DNA of 64,000 nucleotides from a bacterium (GCA_026416715.1 JAOAEQ010000002.1:34255-98254); one strand, 5' to 3'; shown: positions 1 through 9,908, counted from the stretch's first letter. Translations and numbers: made by a program. Notes: generated by a model not told the origin, from the sequence alone.

Positions 1-163
1 ATGCAGCGGCAATTTGTTCCATTTTTTTAAGGGTGTTCGGAACATTAGCTATGACCGGGAATATCGAAATTTCTTTCTGAATGAGTTTTTTTAGGTCTAA
101 TGTAATCCAGTGGATTACTACCGGACCCGCAAGTGATTGAATAGTTTTCTGCGCTAATTTCAT
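1..163 (-). CDS. hypothetical protein, 5' part only
   Basis: An open frame begins with ATG at 163 and runs off the left edge of the window, giving the first 54 residues (MKLAQKTIQSLAG...). An in-frame TAA four codons upstream of the ATG fixes the start to this codon or a later one. The fragment has alternating hydrophobic segments that could be an alpha/beta fold, but I recognise no family. It lies 166 bases beyond the sugar kinase gene on the same strand and could be the last gene of that operon. Only the N-terminus is visible, so no function is offered. Confidence 0.5.
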   Translation of the reverse strand, partial: MKLAQKTIQSLAGPVVIHWITLDLKKLIQKEISIFPVIANVPNTLKKMEQIAAA

Positions 164-329
164 GTACTCAACTTAATCGTACCGTTAAGGTTATGGAAAC
201 GATTTGTTTTATCGATTGCGTTCCGCGGCTATGGTTAAATACTCAATCGGCTACCGATGATGAATCCTGATACATAACTGGATATTATTTAACGTATTTA
301 CTGCACGAATCCACTCATTTAACGATTGA

Positions 330-1946
330 TTAGAAGCAAACTAAACCTGCACCCGAAACAGAAATACACCGTTCTGCTCCTAATGGCAACGCCCGCGGGG
401 TATAATATTCTTGCTGTAATACGTTCAATACTCGGTCAACTTGGTTCTTTTCCACAAGGACAAGAACACAGCCACCCAGCCCAGCTCCGGTTAATCCAGC
501 GCCAACCACACCTGGGATACGTCGCGCGATATCAACCAATAAATCTAACTCCGCACAACTACACCGGTATCCACCGCTCTGCCGATAGAGTTGCGCTCGT
601 TCTATCCGTTCGGGTTCGTTACTTTCCAAATCGGAGATGAGCTGTTCCAACTGCGCTACAGTAGTATGATTATTGTACGGTCGACAATTCTTTTCAGAAT
701 CGTATTCGACTACACGGTCACCGTCATGGGAAATACTCATTAATTTCCCAAATCCCACCATATCATTGTTCGCTAAAAAATCTACACAAATTTTCCCACG
801 TTCACATTCAGCTAACCCAAATAATATGATATCTCGAACCCGATATCCGGTTGCCGGTTCATCGTGCGTACAAAATAATTCATCTAAATGCTCTTTGTGT
901 TCCGACAATTGCGCATATGCTTCTGCTCGAGTCATGGTTTCGGGTAGTGATTTAAGCATTCGATAAATTGTTGATTCAGATACACCGAGATGATGCGCAT
1001 TTATATCCCGGAGATGTTCTAATTTTGCCGCAAACTCCGGATAATTCTTTTTAATGAGCAGAAATCCGAGTTCATACCCCGCGATCCGCGAATTGAACAT
1101 ATCCTTAACATCTTTCGATTTACTTGCCGGTTTAAATGAATTACAGATTACAATTTCATATCCGCTAGGAAAAGGATAATATTGAACCTGTAATGGATAG
1201 AACTGGATATGCGCTATCTGATTTCTTTTCCCAAGCAGCATCGCCGCATGGTCTCCAGCGCCACCACGGGTACCGACATACCATTCCGCTTGACCACAAA
1301 GTTCAACGAGGGTTGTAGGGTCTATTCGTTCGTTATTTAATCCTAGCGTAACAAGCGTAGCAGCAACAACTAACGCCGAAGATGAACTCAATCCTGCGGC
1401 AAATGGTATACTACCATTGACGAATAAATTCATTCCGGTTAATGGTTTATTTGGAAATTCGGATTGCACGCGTAAAACCGCAGCTTTAATATAATTTGAC
1501 CAATCGCCCTGTGTCTCTGTTACCGCACGAACTACTTCTTCCGCAGAGATATATTCCAACCAATTCTGCCAATTCCCTTTTTGTTTCTCCGAATGAATTG
1601 AAAAAGTACGCGCTGGAAATAATGCTGAACGTAGATTGTGGATGTGCACTATATCATCGGATCGTGCAGAACCCGCAATAAGAATTTCGCGATAATGGGT
1701 TAAATAATTGACATACCCGCCACGATGCTCAATATGTACCCCTTTGAGATTTATCCGCGATGGACTGCGACTAACAATAACCTCGGATTGAACACCAAAT
1801 TGGTCTCTGAATGCGGTTAAAAGGGTTAAATATGCTTGTCTTCGTTCCTGGATTAATTCTAAAGAATCTCCGTACATTAATGCAAACTGTTCTTGCGTTT
1901 TTTGGTCAAACCGAATTAGTTTATCAATCCATTGGTCTACATTCAT
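330..1946 (-). CDS. GHMP-family sugar kinase, galactokinase-like
   Basis: This 538-residue protein should phosphorylate a sugar at C1 with ATP in the cytoplasm. The three GHMP motifs are visible: a galactokinase-like N-terminal signature at residues 63-77 (SRINLKGVHIEHRGG), the ATP-binding loop GLSSSSAL at 185-192, and a C-terminal GAGLTGAGLGGC motif. The sugar-binding part of the first motif, GEHTDY in true galactokinases, is changed to GVHIEH, so galactose may not be the substrate. It is also longer than the roughly 390 residues of GalK. It lies 13 bases after the nucleotidylyltransferase gene on the same strand, so a kinase then pyrophosphorylase route that activates a free sugar to NDP-sugar is likely. 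Substrate is inference; a uronate or a deoxy or amino sugar is possible. Confidence 0.85.
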   Translation of the reverse strand: MNVDQWIDKLIRFDQKTQEQFALMYGDSLELIQERRQAYLTLLTAFRDQFGVQSEVIVSRSPSRINLKGVHIEHRGGYVNYLTHYREILIAGSARSDDIVHIHNLRSALFPARTFSIHSEKQKGNWQNWLEYISAEEVVRAVTETQGDWSNYIKAAVLRVQSEFPNKPLTGMNLFVNGSIPFAAGLSSSSALVVAATLVTLGLNNERIDPTTLVELCGQAEWYVGTRGGAGDHAAMLLGKRNQIAHIQFYPLQVQYYPFPSGYEIVICNSFKPASKSKDVKDMFNSRIAGYELGFLLIKKNYPEFAAKLEHLRDINAHHLGVSESTIYRMLKSLPETMTRAEAYAQLSEHKEHLDELFCTHDEPATGYRVRDIILFGLAECERGKICVDFLANNDMVGFGKLMSISHDGDRVVEYDSEKNCRPYNNHTTVAQLEQLISDLESNEPERIERAQLYRQSGGYRCSCAELDLLVDIARRIPGVVGAGLTGAGLGGCVLVLVEKNQVDRVLNVLQQEYYTPRALPLGAERCISVSGAGLVCF

Positions 1947-1959
1947 ATATTTGATGCAG

Positions 1960-3555
1960 TTATAAAATCTCTTTACTTACATTATCAATAAGTATCTTAT
2001 TTTCAATTACCTGGTTTCGTTCAATCCGGCTGTTCTCTATGTAACTATTCAAAATCGTCGCCCAGGGTGCAATATCAATCCTACCCTTCAACCCAATTAT
2101 ACCGTTAAGCACTACGTGGGGTCCAATATAAAATGATGGAATGGTTTTTGGGGGGATTTCAAGAATCGCGGACCAATCGTGTTCCCGGAGCAGGTGTATA
2201 TACTGTTCGCAAAATTCTTTCGCTCCACCAACGAGTTTAACTCGGTGCGCTAAATTGGTTAAGAAAAAAGCAATCTCTGGGTCAACATAAATCTCGGTAT
2301 TTGGCATAACCGTGACTGCAAACACTTGCTCTAAAACTTCAAATTCAGGTTCTCCGAGAAGTTTTGAGGTTCGGAAATCGTTACGTAGGTAAGACATCAG
2401 AGTTGACGGTCTTTGCGGGAAACTTTGCATTCGATCTTGAGCGTAGTGGCGTAAATCGGTCCGCGTATCGAATCCCATAGCAGTTTTTCTCGGAAGTGAA
2501 AATATTCCGACTGATTTATTCTGGGATTTCAGTTCCATAGCAAGTTCTGGCAAATAGTATTCATTTTTTTTATGCCGCCGTAAAACATAGGTTCCCACTG
2601 GATTTGGTGCTATTTTCCGACTTTCGAAAATAGACAATAACTCTGATTTTGTATATAGTTTCCCACGAATACTAACCTCTTGAGATGGCGATAAAGCATT
2701 TATATCCGGATTCGGAACCACTCCAATCTCTCGACCATATTCATCTCGAATTACACGCGCATAATTCGGCGCATCGATATCTCGAATGGTGTTCAGAAAA
2801 ACCTCACGATTTATGACTTCAAGAAGCACGTTCCGTTCTTTAATCTGATGTAAGTATTCTTTTGATAATGGTTCGGGGATGCCTGGGAACGAAATCGTCC
2901 CAGAACGTTCTTCTGGAGTTCGTCCAATTTCCGATTGTTCAACGACGGCAATAAATTCACCTGTCTGCGGTTCTCGAACAATTCGTCCGTAATTAAAGGG
3001 GTCTTCCTCAATAACCGATGCGATGGTCATTTCATATCCCATGCGGATGTGAAACAACACCATCTCTTTCAATAGTTCCGCTGGTATCGTTGGAATATCC
3101 GAAGCAAGGATAAGAATATATTGATATTCCGGATGATTCAAGAGAAACTCTTTTGCTTCCCGCGCGACCACCGTTGCACCGGTTCCATCATCTAATCCAT
3201 CGGCATTGCTATAATAGTGTCTAACGGTTGGAATTCGTTTTTCAATAAGCGCAACTACATCAGCATGGAGTTTATATCGAATCTTTTCATAGTCTGTTTG
3301 GCACTGGTCTTTCGGTTTGGGTCGATGGCCGACCCGAACTAAAATCTGTTCAGCAACTTGTCCATTTAATAAGGTATCAAATATTAGGTCGAGAAACGGT
3401 TTCCCGGTTGATAGTTCTCGCGTCGCTGGTTTGGCTAACGCATCGAGAAACGGGTCGCCTATCGTCCATAACGGAGTCATGCGTGAACCCAATCCCGCTG
3501 CGGGTATCACCGCTAGAACCCGTTTTACTAATCTTAACTGAGCATATTCATCCAT
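1960..3555 (-). CDS. sugar-1-phosphate nucleotidylyltransferase
   Basis: This 531-residue enzyme likely joins a sugar-1-phosphate to an NTP to make an NDP-sugar. Residues 12-28 carry the family signature with the nucleotide-binding AAGLGSRMTP, and a later LILASDIPTIP segment fits the metal-binding Asp strand of the Rossmann-like NTP-transferase domain. The last 60 or so residues (IGPHVVLNGIIGLKGRIDIAPWA and following) look like a short left-handed beta-helix. It is much longer than RmlA or GalU (about 290 residues), with an extra middle domain I cannot name. It sits between the nucleotide-sugar dehydrogenase (180 bases upstream) and the GHMP kinase (13 bases downstream), all on the minus strand. 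The sugar and base specificity cannot be read from the sequence. Confidence 0.82.
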   Translation of the reverse strand: MDEYAQLRLVKRVLAVIPAAGLGSRMTPLWTIGDPFLDALAKPATRELSTGKPFLDLIFDTLLNGQVAEQILVRVGHRPKPKDQCQTDYEKIRYKLHADVVALIEKRIPTVRHYYSNADGLDDGTGATVVAREAKEFLLNHPEYQYILILASDIPTIPAELLKEMVLFHIRMGYEMTIASVIEEDPFNYGRIVREPQTGEFIAVVEQSEIGRTPEERSGTISFPGIPEPLSKEYLHQIKERNVLLEVINREVFLNTIRDIDAPNYARVIRDEYGREIGVVPNPDINALSPSQEVSIRGKLYTKSELLSIFESRKIAPNPVGTYVLRRHKKNEYYLPELAMELKSQNKSVGIFSLPRKTAMGFDTRTDLRHYAQDRMQSFPQRPSTLMSYLRNDFRTSKLLGEPEFEVLEQVFAVTVMPNTEIYVDPEIAFFLTNLAHRVKLVGGAKEFCEQYIHLLREHDWSAILEIPPKTIPSFYIGPHVVLNGIIGLKGRIDIAPWATILNSYIENSRIERNQVIENKILIDNVSKEIL

Positions 3556-3734
3556 CTTAAAAGAAAAAACTCAAAATTGGAAAATCAAAATGCAAAAACT
3601 ACCGAATAACTAAAGAAAAACGATGAAACAAAGAAACAAAAATTAATGATTTATGAGTTTTCTGTTCTTTAGTTCTTCCGTTTTTTCGTGTATGGTTGAG
3701 TTGATATTAGGAATATACCGTTTTCCTTTTGTCG

Positions 3735-5384
3735 CTAAATATGTCCGTGATGCATCTTTTTCACTACACAACCTCGTTTAAGGAATACCGCTATCTTATC
3801 ATCACTTAAGGTTCCGCAATCTATGATTACTAACGAACGTGCTGATTTCCCGGTTGCTTTAATAACCGTATCCGGATTTATTTCGCGATACTCTTGATGT
3901 GGCACAACGAATAATATCACATCGGCTCCCTGTAACACCAATTGGGTATTCGCTGAAACGGTTAGTTTTTTCAACGGCGCTTGATTTTTAAAATGGTTGG
4001 CCATAGAGTATGGATTTCTATCTTGGTCCCGGAGTTCGTCAAGACTTTTAACGTATGGGTCACCAACTGCTATCTTAGCGCCTAATTCTTGCAAACGGCG
4101 AACGATAGATTCATACGATGCATAGCGCGTATCGCCAACATCTTCCCGATATGCGGCACCAAGTACGGCAACTTTACTTCCTTTAATTCTCTTCCCAATG
4201 CTTTTTAACGCAATCTGCGCTAAATCGACCATTCGTAATGCACTGGTATCATTGATATCAACGATAAGCGAAATTAACCGCAACCAAGCGTTAAGTTTTT
4301 CTCGCTGTTTTCTATCGAGTCGGGAAACAAACGCTGGGATATTTCGCGCTGACCACATCAGAAATACCGCATCTTTCGGCAAACAGTATCCGCCGGTACT
4401 TGGAGTGGCGGGAACAATCAAATCCCGATGCGTTGGTCGTTTCGTAATCGCATCTTTTACCGCAGTTAAATTTACTCCCATAATTTCAGCTAAAAATCCG
4501 CCTACCCGAGCGAAAGCTAACAAACTCGCACGATAACTATTCTCAAAACATTTCGCAAACTCTGACATCGTTGTCGTCGGTAACTGGGTTAATTCCGCTT
4601 TCGGTCCAGTTAATACTTCGCTCAAAAATTTTCCGGCTAATTCTGCACTTATTTGATTAATTCCCGAATATACCCGCGGGAAATTTACAATCGAATCCCA
4701 ATAATCCTTTCCCGGCATAACCCGTTCATACGAATGCGCTAACCGAACCGGATGTTTGTTTAGATTAATTCCGCGTCGGATAAATTCCTTTTCTAAAATT
4801 GGTTTAGCAATATACTCACAAAATCCCGGCGGTACCGTGGTTTCAATTAAAACTAACGTTTCTGGTTTAATATATTTTCCTATTGTACGAATCGCTTCTT
4901 TACATGCATCAATTTCAACGGTTGCAGAGTCAGCGTTACCGAATTCTGGCTTAACGACATCACATTGCACGTCCACGACCACAATATCAGCTAATGCTAA
5001 GACTTCATCGACCCATGTAGCAATATAAGTTTTCTTTTTGAGAACAGTTCGTGCAATCCCTTCCGCAACGTTCGGGTCTTCTGAAGCGATAGGCGAAATT
5101 CCGGCATTCAACATCGGAATCTTCCAGAACGACCTGCGGGATGGACGTTGTAATCCAACAACAAATTTATTTTTAGCATCAGCAATGATCGCTGCCATAA
5201 CCGCACCTACAAATCCCTGTCCTTGCACAACAACAATCTCGGCATCGCGCTGTTTCGCCTCATGGATTTTCTGTTTAACTCGTTCTAATTCCACATCTGT
5301 TTGTGATTTATCCGGTAAGGGATACCTTGTTCCATCAGGTGCAATAGATACATTTTCTATATTTACGATTTTTTTCCTTTCCAT
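3735..5384 (-). CDS. UDP-glucose/GDP-mannose dehydrogenase family protein
   Basis: This enzyme should oxidise an NDP-sugar in two NAD-dependent steps to an NDP-uronic acid. Seen in the 549 residues: the NAD-binding GQGFVG at 55-60, the ETTVPPG segment near 181-187, the catalytic cysteine Cys334 in GGYCLPKD, and a C-terminal Rossmann-like domain (VAVLGAAYREDVGDTRYA). The first 50 residues are an extension with high charge that ordinary UDP-glucose dehydrogenases lack. It is the first gene of the minus-strand sugar-activation set, so its substrate may be the NDP-sugar made by the next two genes. UDP-glucose, UDP-HexNAc and GDP-mannose dehydrogenases share this fold, so the exact substrate is open. 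Confidence 0.88.
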   Translation of the reverse strand: MERKKIVNIENVSIAPDGTRYPLPDKSQTDVELERVKQKIHEAKQRDAEIVVVQGQGFVGAVMAAIIADAKNKFVVGLQRPSRRSFWKIPMLNAGISPIASEDPNVAEGIARTVLKKKTYIATWVDEVLALADIVVVDVQCDVVKPEFGNADSATVEIDACKEAIRTIGKYIKPETLVLIETTVPPGFCEYIAKPILEKEFIRRGINLNKHPVRLAHSYERVMPGKDYWDSIVNFPRVYSGINQISAELAGKFLSEVLTGPKAELTQLPTTTMSEFAKCFENSYRASLLAFARVGGFLAEIMGVNLTAVKDAITKRPTHRDLIVPATPSTGGYCLPKDAVFLMWSARNIPAFVSRLDRKQREKLNAWLRLISLIVDINDTSALRMVDLAQIALKSIGKRIKGSKVAVLGAAYREDVGDTRYASYESIVRRLQELGAKIAVGDPYVKSLDELRDQDRNPYSMANHFKNQAPLKKLTVSANTQLVLQGADVILFVVPHQEYREINPDTVIKATGKSARSLVIIDCGTLSDDKIAVFLKRGCVVKKMHHGHI

Positions 5385-5472
5385 AATGCAATCTTATAAT
5401 CCTTTCCGCTGAATTCACCCTCGCATGAACGAGAACGTGAATTAACAATAATAATTATTATTCATAATAAAA

Positions 5473-5493
5473 GCGCTTACCTATGATAAGCGC
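5473..5493 (-). terminator. possible second terminator after the secreted beta-rich protein
   Basis: A perfect 7-bp inverted repeat (5473-5479 with 5487-5493) is followed on the minus strand by a T-rich stretch (TTTTATTATG). It lies about 130 bases beyond the stop of the secreted protein gene and upstream of the nucleotide-sugar dehydrogenase on the same strand. Confidence 0.45.
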
Positions 5494-5573
5494 CTTATCG
5501 TCCAAGATAAAACCAGTAGATAAATATGTCTCAATATTTTATTCGAATCTATTAAGTTAGAATTACAAAATTT

Positions 5574-5608
5574 GCGGGGAGTCGACGATTATCTCTTGTG
5601 CTCCCCGC
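5574..5608 (-). terminator. hairpin terminator after the secreted beta-rich protein
   Basis: A GC-rich perfect 8-bp stem (5574-5581 with 5601-5608) lies 13 bases beyond the stop codon of the minus-strand gene at 5621. It is followed on the minus strand by AAATTTTG, a weak U-tract. Rho-independent termination is probable but not certain because the tract is interrupted. Confidence 0.55.
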
Positions 5609-5620
5609 TGAATATATCTT

Positions 5621-6976
5621 TTATTCTTCTAATCGGACTCGATTGAATTCTGGAGTATCCGGATATAATGGCGCTACGGTCGGCACGACATTAATCGTTA
5701 CTTCAGCATATAACCCATTGGCATCAGTACACCGCACTACACAACTCCCAACTCCAGTCGAGATAAACGTTACACTATCCCCACTGACCGCACTCAATGT
5801 TCCCGGACTCCCTGATATCGTGTTGATTGACCAAGTATACGGTTTAGTTCCTAAACTTGCAGTCAGCTCACGATTGATTCCGATACTAATAGTGAGCGAA
5901 CCGGAAGGTACTAACTGTGGTAATTCCGGCGCATAAATATGGAGTTTACTCGCAACGAAATCGATGGCAATAAGTCGCTTATTATTTCCACTACCAATGG
6001 TGCACGACCCTGAACACCAGCCGGTGGGTCCAACCGTGCTATCTGCGGTTAACCGTTGTGTTTCCACGCCACTATCTAAATCATAGACACTGATAAAATA
6101 TCGTTCCGGAACCGCTGAACTCACCGAAGCAAACGTCTGCCGATATTCCCCATCAAATCCTAGCTGGAGCCGTACTCCATACATTGAATTATAGTTCATC
6201 AGTACCGAATCGATTGCATACCCTGTTAAATCCGAGGGAGTTCCGCCTGACCAACGTTCTAACAATCCGATAGAATTAAGGGTTAAGAAATTATTATTCG
6301 CTGCATCATACGTCAGACCGCGAATAAACCGGATTGAACCGCCTGAAGTTGATGCGCCATACGACGTATCGATCCCAATCCCTGTTGCCGCATCTATTCC
6401 GACTAACCGGCTGGTATACTGAACGTTCGGATTCGGACTTATTCCACTCAGGACTATTTTATTCGACGCTGGAACGTAACATAACCCACCAGCTCGGAAC
6501 GATAATCCATCCATCACCGGTGGACTCACTTTCCCGTTAGTCCCGAAACTGGTCACCACATTCCCATCTTTATCATATTTGCAGATAGCCGTTTCACCAC
6601 CAAACGCACCAATGTCGTAATAGTAGGAAAAATATACATTATCCGCAGTATCGCAGGTGAGCCCATAGTATTGGTTCCAAACCGAAATATCACTCACGGT
6701 ATGTAAAATCGATGCAGCGCGTGTCCCCGGGTCTAACACATTCACCAGCTTGTAGATATGAATATCGCCACGACCTGCCTGGTTCTGATAGGTACCGTAA
6801 TACACCACCCCACGAGAATCAGCAGCAACCCGAATTAACCGTTCTGTTGGACTTAATGCTAAACCGTTAGAAGTATCTATCGCCCCTTGATATACCCATT
6901 TGACACTTTTCGCTTGACTATTTACCGCTAACAATATCAAGCTTACCATGATACCTACAATTAAGTTTTTTTTCAT
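5621..6976 (-). CDS. secreted beta-propeller-like protein with C-terminal Ig-like domain
   Basis: The 451-residue product begins with a clear signal peptide (basic MKKN, then a hydrophobic stretch ending near NSQA at about residue 22). Residues 25-350 hold repeated short beta-strand segments with dates-and-events style blocks (ISVWNQYYGLTCDTADNVYFSYY), resembling NHL or propeller repeats. The last 95 residues look like a bacterial Ig-like fold (YTWSINTISGSPGTLSAVSG). It has a very strong Shine-Dalgarno site (GGGGGTGA) just before the ATG. No catalytic motif is visible. It is likely exported to the periplasm or cell surface; role unknown. A hairpin terminator follows the stop. Confidence 0.7.
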   Translation of the reverse strand: MKKNLIVGIMVSLILLAVNSQAKSVKWVYQGAIDTSNGLALSPTERLIRVAADSRGVVYYGTYQNQAGRGDIHIYKLVNVLDPGTRAASILHTVSDISVWNQYYGLTCDTADNVYFSYYYDIGAFGGETAICKYDKDGNVVTSFGTNGKVSPPVMDGLSFRAGGLCYVPASNKIVLSGISPNPNVQYTSRLVGIDAATGIGIDTSYGASTSGGSIRFIRGLTYDAANNNFLTLNSIGLLERWSGGTPSDLTGYAIDSVLMNYNSMYGVRLQLGFDGEYRQTFASVSSAVPERYFISVYDLDSGVETQRLTADSTVGPTGWCSGSCTIGSGNNKRLIAIDFVASKLHIYAPELPQLVPSGSLTISIGINRELTASLGTKPYTWSINTISGSPGTLSAVSGDSVTFISTGVGSCVVRCTDANGLYAEVTINVVPTVAPLYPDTPEFNRVRLEE

Positions 6977-7413
6977 TAATAATTCACCCCCTTTCTTTTA
7001 TGGTACGCTTATTTAAACTTAATACTCTTTCGTTTTTGATTTTATCTTGATTGATTATTTAGTGTCTATTCTATAATATGAAATGCAATTGATGTATCAA
7101 GCATTACTATTTCGACCCGGCTTTCCACCGAGGATATATTCCGATTTATCGGGTAATATTATGGAAAAGCATTAATCCCGTATCTGAGATAAACCCTGAG
7201 CGCAAGCTCAGTCGAGGTCGTTGACCCTCTGTATTTCAATGGGAACTAATATTGATATAATTAAATCGTAATAAATATCATAGCGTAAACTGGCAATATT
7301 GTCAATAATTTTCACAAAAATGTAAATTATTTATAAAATATTATAAATAGTAGTTTTAGTGTATAGTCAAACGTTTGAAATAAATAATTATTGCTTTATT
7401 TTACGTTATTAAT
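6977..7413. other. 437-bp gene-free stretch with a degenerate repeat copy
   Basis: No coding frame is convincing here. Around 7112-7175 there is a segment that aligns imperfectly with 21795-21858 (see the repeat entries). The 5' part (6977-7100) is where the promoter of the secreted beta-rich protein should lie, but I cannot place it securely. The 3' part is very AT-rich. Confidence 0.5.
7112..7175. repeat. degenerate intergenic repeat, copy A
   Basis: About 60 bases beginning TTCGACCCGGCTTT share by eye roughly three quarters of positions with 21795-21858, including a TTCCG-ATCG core and a terminal AAAGCATT. Both copies lie between genes. The similarity was judged by eye only. Confidence 0.35.
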
Positions 7414-9588
7414 TTACTCAATAACTATTAATTCGTAGGTCTCAAAATTATCGATCGTAAAGTTAACTCTATCCAGAACAATTTGAAACGGAATTTGCTG
7501 TTTTAAAGATAGCGAAAATATTTTTTTCGGCGGTGATATCCGGAGTGAAATAGCTATTTTTGGAATCGGGAAAACTCTATTGATTGGACGTTGCATATCC
7601 CCACTCATATTAATCAGGTGAATCAGTAATCGGTTAGGATGCGACTGTTTTCGAAGTTCGATTTCAACCGTTGGTGGTGCATCGGTTTCCAAAAATAATC
7701 TATTTCCATAAGCAAGTTTGATGCTATTAATCATCAATTGCAGATGTTCTGCAAGTTTCAAACGCATATATGCCTCTTCTACGAGATGCGGAAAATAAAT
7801 GAGTTTGCCATTGCCTGACAATATCATGGCGGGATATTCCGATTCCCCTTGAAGCGAACGATACAACTGTCCTACTGGATTCATAAATATTATCGGACTC
7901 GGCGTTTTCGAGGTCGGTTGAATCAGCAAACTATATCCCGGTCGTGGTAGCAATTGGTTTAACCTAAGCCCATCAGTTATTAATTCATTCGATTTAATTT
8001 TTAAATATTCTTCGCCAGCAGTCGGTGCTAATACCCGTTCTATTTTGTTTATGCCAAATAATTGCCATAACGGATTCTGCGGTCTTGGGTTTCCGGATTC
8101 ATCATATTGTCCAGTTTCATAGCTAGCAATAAGGCTTCCTCCTTTTGCCACATACTCCTGAATCTTAGCTATTTGGCCATCAGACAGACAAGCAGCGTTT
8201 GATAATATGAGCACGCGATATTTTTGTGCGGTAATTCGTTTGATATCATCGTCAAGAATAATATCAAAAGGGATATGACTCCGAAACATCGCTGTCATCC
8301 AACCTAGCATTGCGGTATTCATAATCTGGTCGCAGATTGATTTTCGTTTCGTCCAGTCAATTGTTTTTTCTGCGGTAACATCAGCCACTAATCCTTCTTC
8401 GCGACCGGTTCCAACATCGAGATACATATCCGTTAATTGCGATAGATAATAGGTGGTTGTTTGTCGGGACAGAAGCAGTGCAATATCAGCCGCGGATTCT
8501 GTTGCCGTATAATAAACTTCATTTTCTTCAATGAATCCATTCACTTCTTGTACCGGATGTAGCGCCGTTTCATAACCATATTCTAATGCCGGGCTGAATA
8601 CTGCAAACCACGGATTTGCACCGTTCGCTACAGTCTGCGCAATTGCAATTCGCATTTCTTCTTCCGGCAGTGGAATATAATGCCAAGAACCAAGACAATG
8701 ATGGTTAAAAACTACTGCTGGCTTTTTCCCTGCAGTTAAATATTTCGCTAACCCTGACCAGAAAAAGAGTGATACATCTGGAAAACCAGGATGGAAAAAT
8801 GCTTCTGCACCATTGAAATCCTGATACGGTCCAACTTTCTCCATATCCCGAGCAATGCGCCATGCGCCACCGAGCCAATTTCCCGCATTTAGAAAAATTA
8901 CTCCTAACGGATTGATTGCTTTAACGACTTGGCGGGCATCATAGAGGAAATCAGCTACTGATTGTTCACGAAACTCGATAAATTTTTTCCAATTCGGGTT
9001 AAACCAATCTTCCTGGGTAGGAATTTCAGTTTGTTCCTGCAACTCGAATTTACGCCTACACGCAGAACAATAACAGCAATTCGGGTAGATTACCGGTCCA
9101 TCAAGGAACACGCCATCAACTCCGGTTTTCATTGTTTCTTCAATCATCTCAAATGCCCAATCTCGCCATCCGGAATTAACGCAAAAGGTTGTTCCAGAAC
9201 CGTATAGCGGTCGATAGCGACCGTAAGGTGTCCCATCCGGTAGCAATTGTTCCCACTCTGGATGGTTAGCCGCAAACTCATAGCTAAACCAATGCATATT
9301 TAGATACGCAAGCACTCGGATTCCATATTTTTTCGCATAAGGTAAATATTCTCGCAGCCAATCGAACTCACCTAAAGCGGGATATTTTTCAAATTTAGGC
9401 GTGTTAAAACTCACGGTATACCCTAATCCGGGAGCGACTCCTAACGTGGCTACGAGCCATTCACAGTTGATATGCCATTGTTCTTTTTTTATTTTCGCTA
9501 ATGCATCTAAATCAATGGATTTAATTTGTTCAAATGCATCTAAATAGTCTAGCCGCATCATTCGCACTGGTTTTTCATACCATTCCAT
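7414..9588 (-). CDS. glycoside-hydrolase-like protein with beta-galactosidase trimerisation-type domain
   Basis: The 724-residue protein has a TIM-barrel-like N-terminal half with carbohydrate-enzyme features (YGIRVLAYLNMHW, GVDGVFLDGPVI, AINPLGVIFLNAGNW) and a small Cys pair cluster (NCCYCSACRRKF) near residue 172. Residues 450-530 (YRVLILSNAACLSDGQIAKI ... YVAKGGSLIASYETG) match the GATase-like trimerisation domain of GH42 beta-galactosidases. A beta-sandwich C-terminus follows. No signal peptide is seen, so it should act in the cytoplasm on imported oligosaccharides. It resembles the uncharacterised glycosyl-hydrolase-like (GHL) proteins that carry this trimerisation domain more than a standard GH42; substrate and catalytic residues are not determined. 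AGGAAG lies a short distance before the ATG. Confidence 0.7.
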   Translation of the reverse strand: MEWYEKPVRMMRLDYLDAFEQIKSIDLDALAKIKKEQWHINCEWLVATLGVAPGLGYTVSFNTPKFEKYPALGEFDWLREYLPYAKKYGIRVLAYLNMHWFSYEFAANHPEWEQLLPDGTPYGRYRPLYGSGTTFCVNSGWRDWAFEMIEETMKTGVDGVFLDGPVIYPNCCYCSACRRKFELQEQTEIPTQEDWFNPNWKKFIEFREQSVADFLYDARQVVKAINPLGVIFLNAGNWLGGAWRIARDMEKVGPYQDFNGAEAFFHPGFPDVSLFFWSGLAKYLTAGKKPAVVFNHHCLGSWHYIPLPEEEMRIAIAQTVANGANPWFAVFSPALEYGYETALHPVQEVNGFIEENEVYYTATESAADIALLLSRQTTTYYLSQLTDMYLDVGTGREEGLVADVTAEKTIDWTKRKSICDQIMNTAMLGWMTAMFRSHIPFDIILDDDIKRITAQKYRVLILSNAACLSDGQIAKIQEYVAKGGSLIASYETGQYDESGNPRPQNPLWQLFGINKIERVLAPTAGEEYLKIKSNELITDGLRLNQLLPRPGYSLLIQPTSKTPSPIIFMNPVGQLYRSLQGESEYPAMILSGNGKLIYFPHLVEEAYMRLKLAEHLQLMINSIKLAYGNRLFLETDAPPTVEIELRKQSHPNRLLIHLINMSGDMQRPINRVFPIPKIAISLRISPPKKIFSLSLKQQIPFQIVLDRVNFTIDNFETYELIVIE

Positions 9589-9751
9589 AATTTAATCTTC
9601 CTCACAAAAATGTTAGATTTCGATGCAAGTATTATAACATACTGTATCATTATGCAGCGCAATATACACAATGTGGAATAGTACGCTTGGATGCTAAACG
9701 TAATCATTATTGCCTGCTGCTCTAACTTCATTATCGAATAACGCTTCAAAA

Positions 9752-9799
9752 TTAAAATATTCAATATTCAGAATCTTAAAATATTCAATATTCAGAATC
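9752..9799. repeat. 24-bp unit duplicated in tandem
   Basis: The 24 bases at 9752-9775 are repeated without change at 9776-9799. The unit is AT-rich and contains AATATTCAATATTCAGAATC. It lies upstream of the small lipoprotein promoter. Confidence 0.9.
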
Positions 9800-9879
9800 A
9801 TGGTAAAAGTTAATAAAGGAACTAATATAACGAAAGTACCCAGAAAATACTTGACTTTAAGGAGCGTGAGATGTTTTCC

Positions 9880-9908
9880 TTGACAAACGAGGGATATTTT
9901 ACTACAAT
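9880..9908 (+). promoter_or_regulatory. sigma70-type promoter for the small lipoprotein
   Basis: A consensus -35 TTGACA (9880-9885) and -10 TACAAT (9903-9908) are separated by exactly 17 bases. Transcription would start near 9915, which excludes the ATG at 9871 as the real start of the downstream frame. Confidence 0.75.

Noticed and set aside
9558..9764. 68-residue frame before the GH42-like gene
   Set aside because: Overlaps the start of that gene in another frame, no ribosome site and no recognisable composition.
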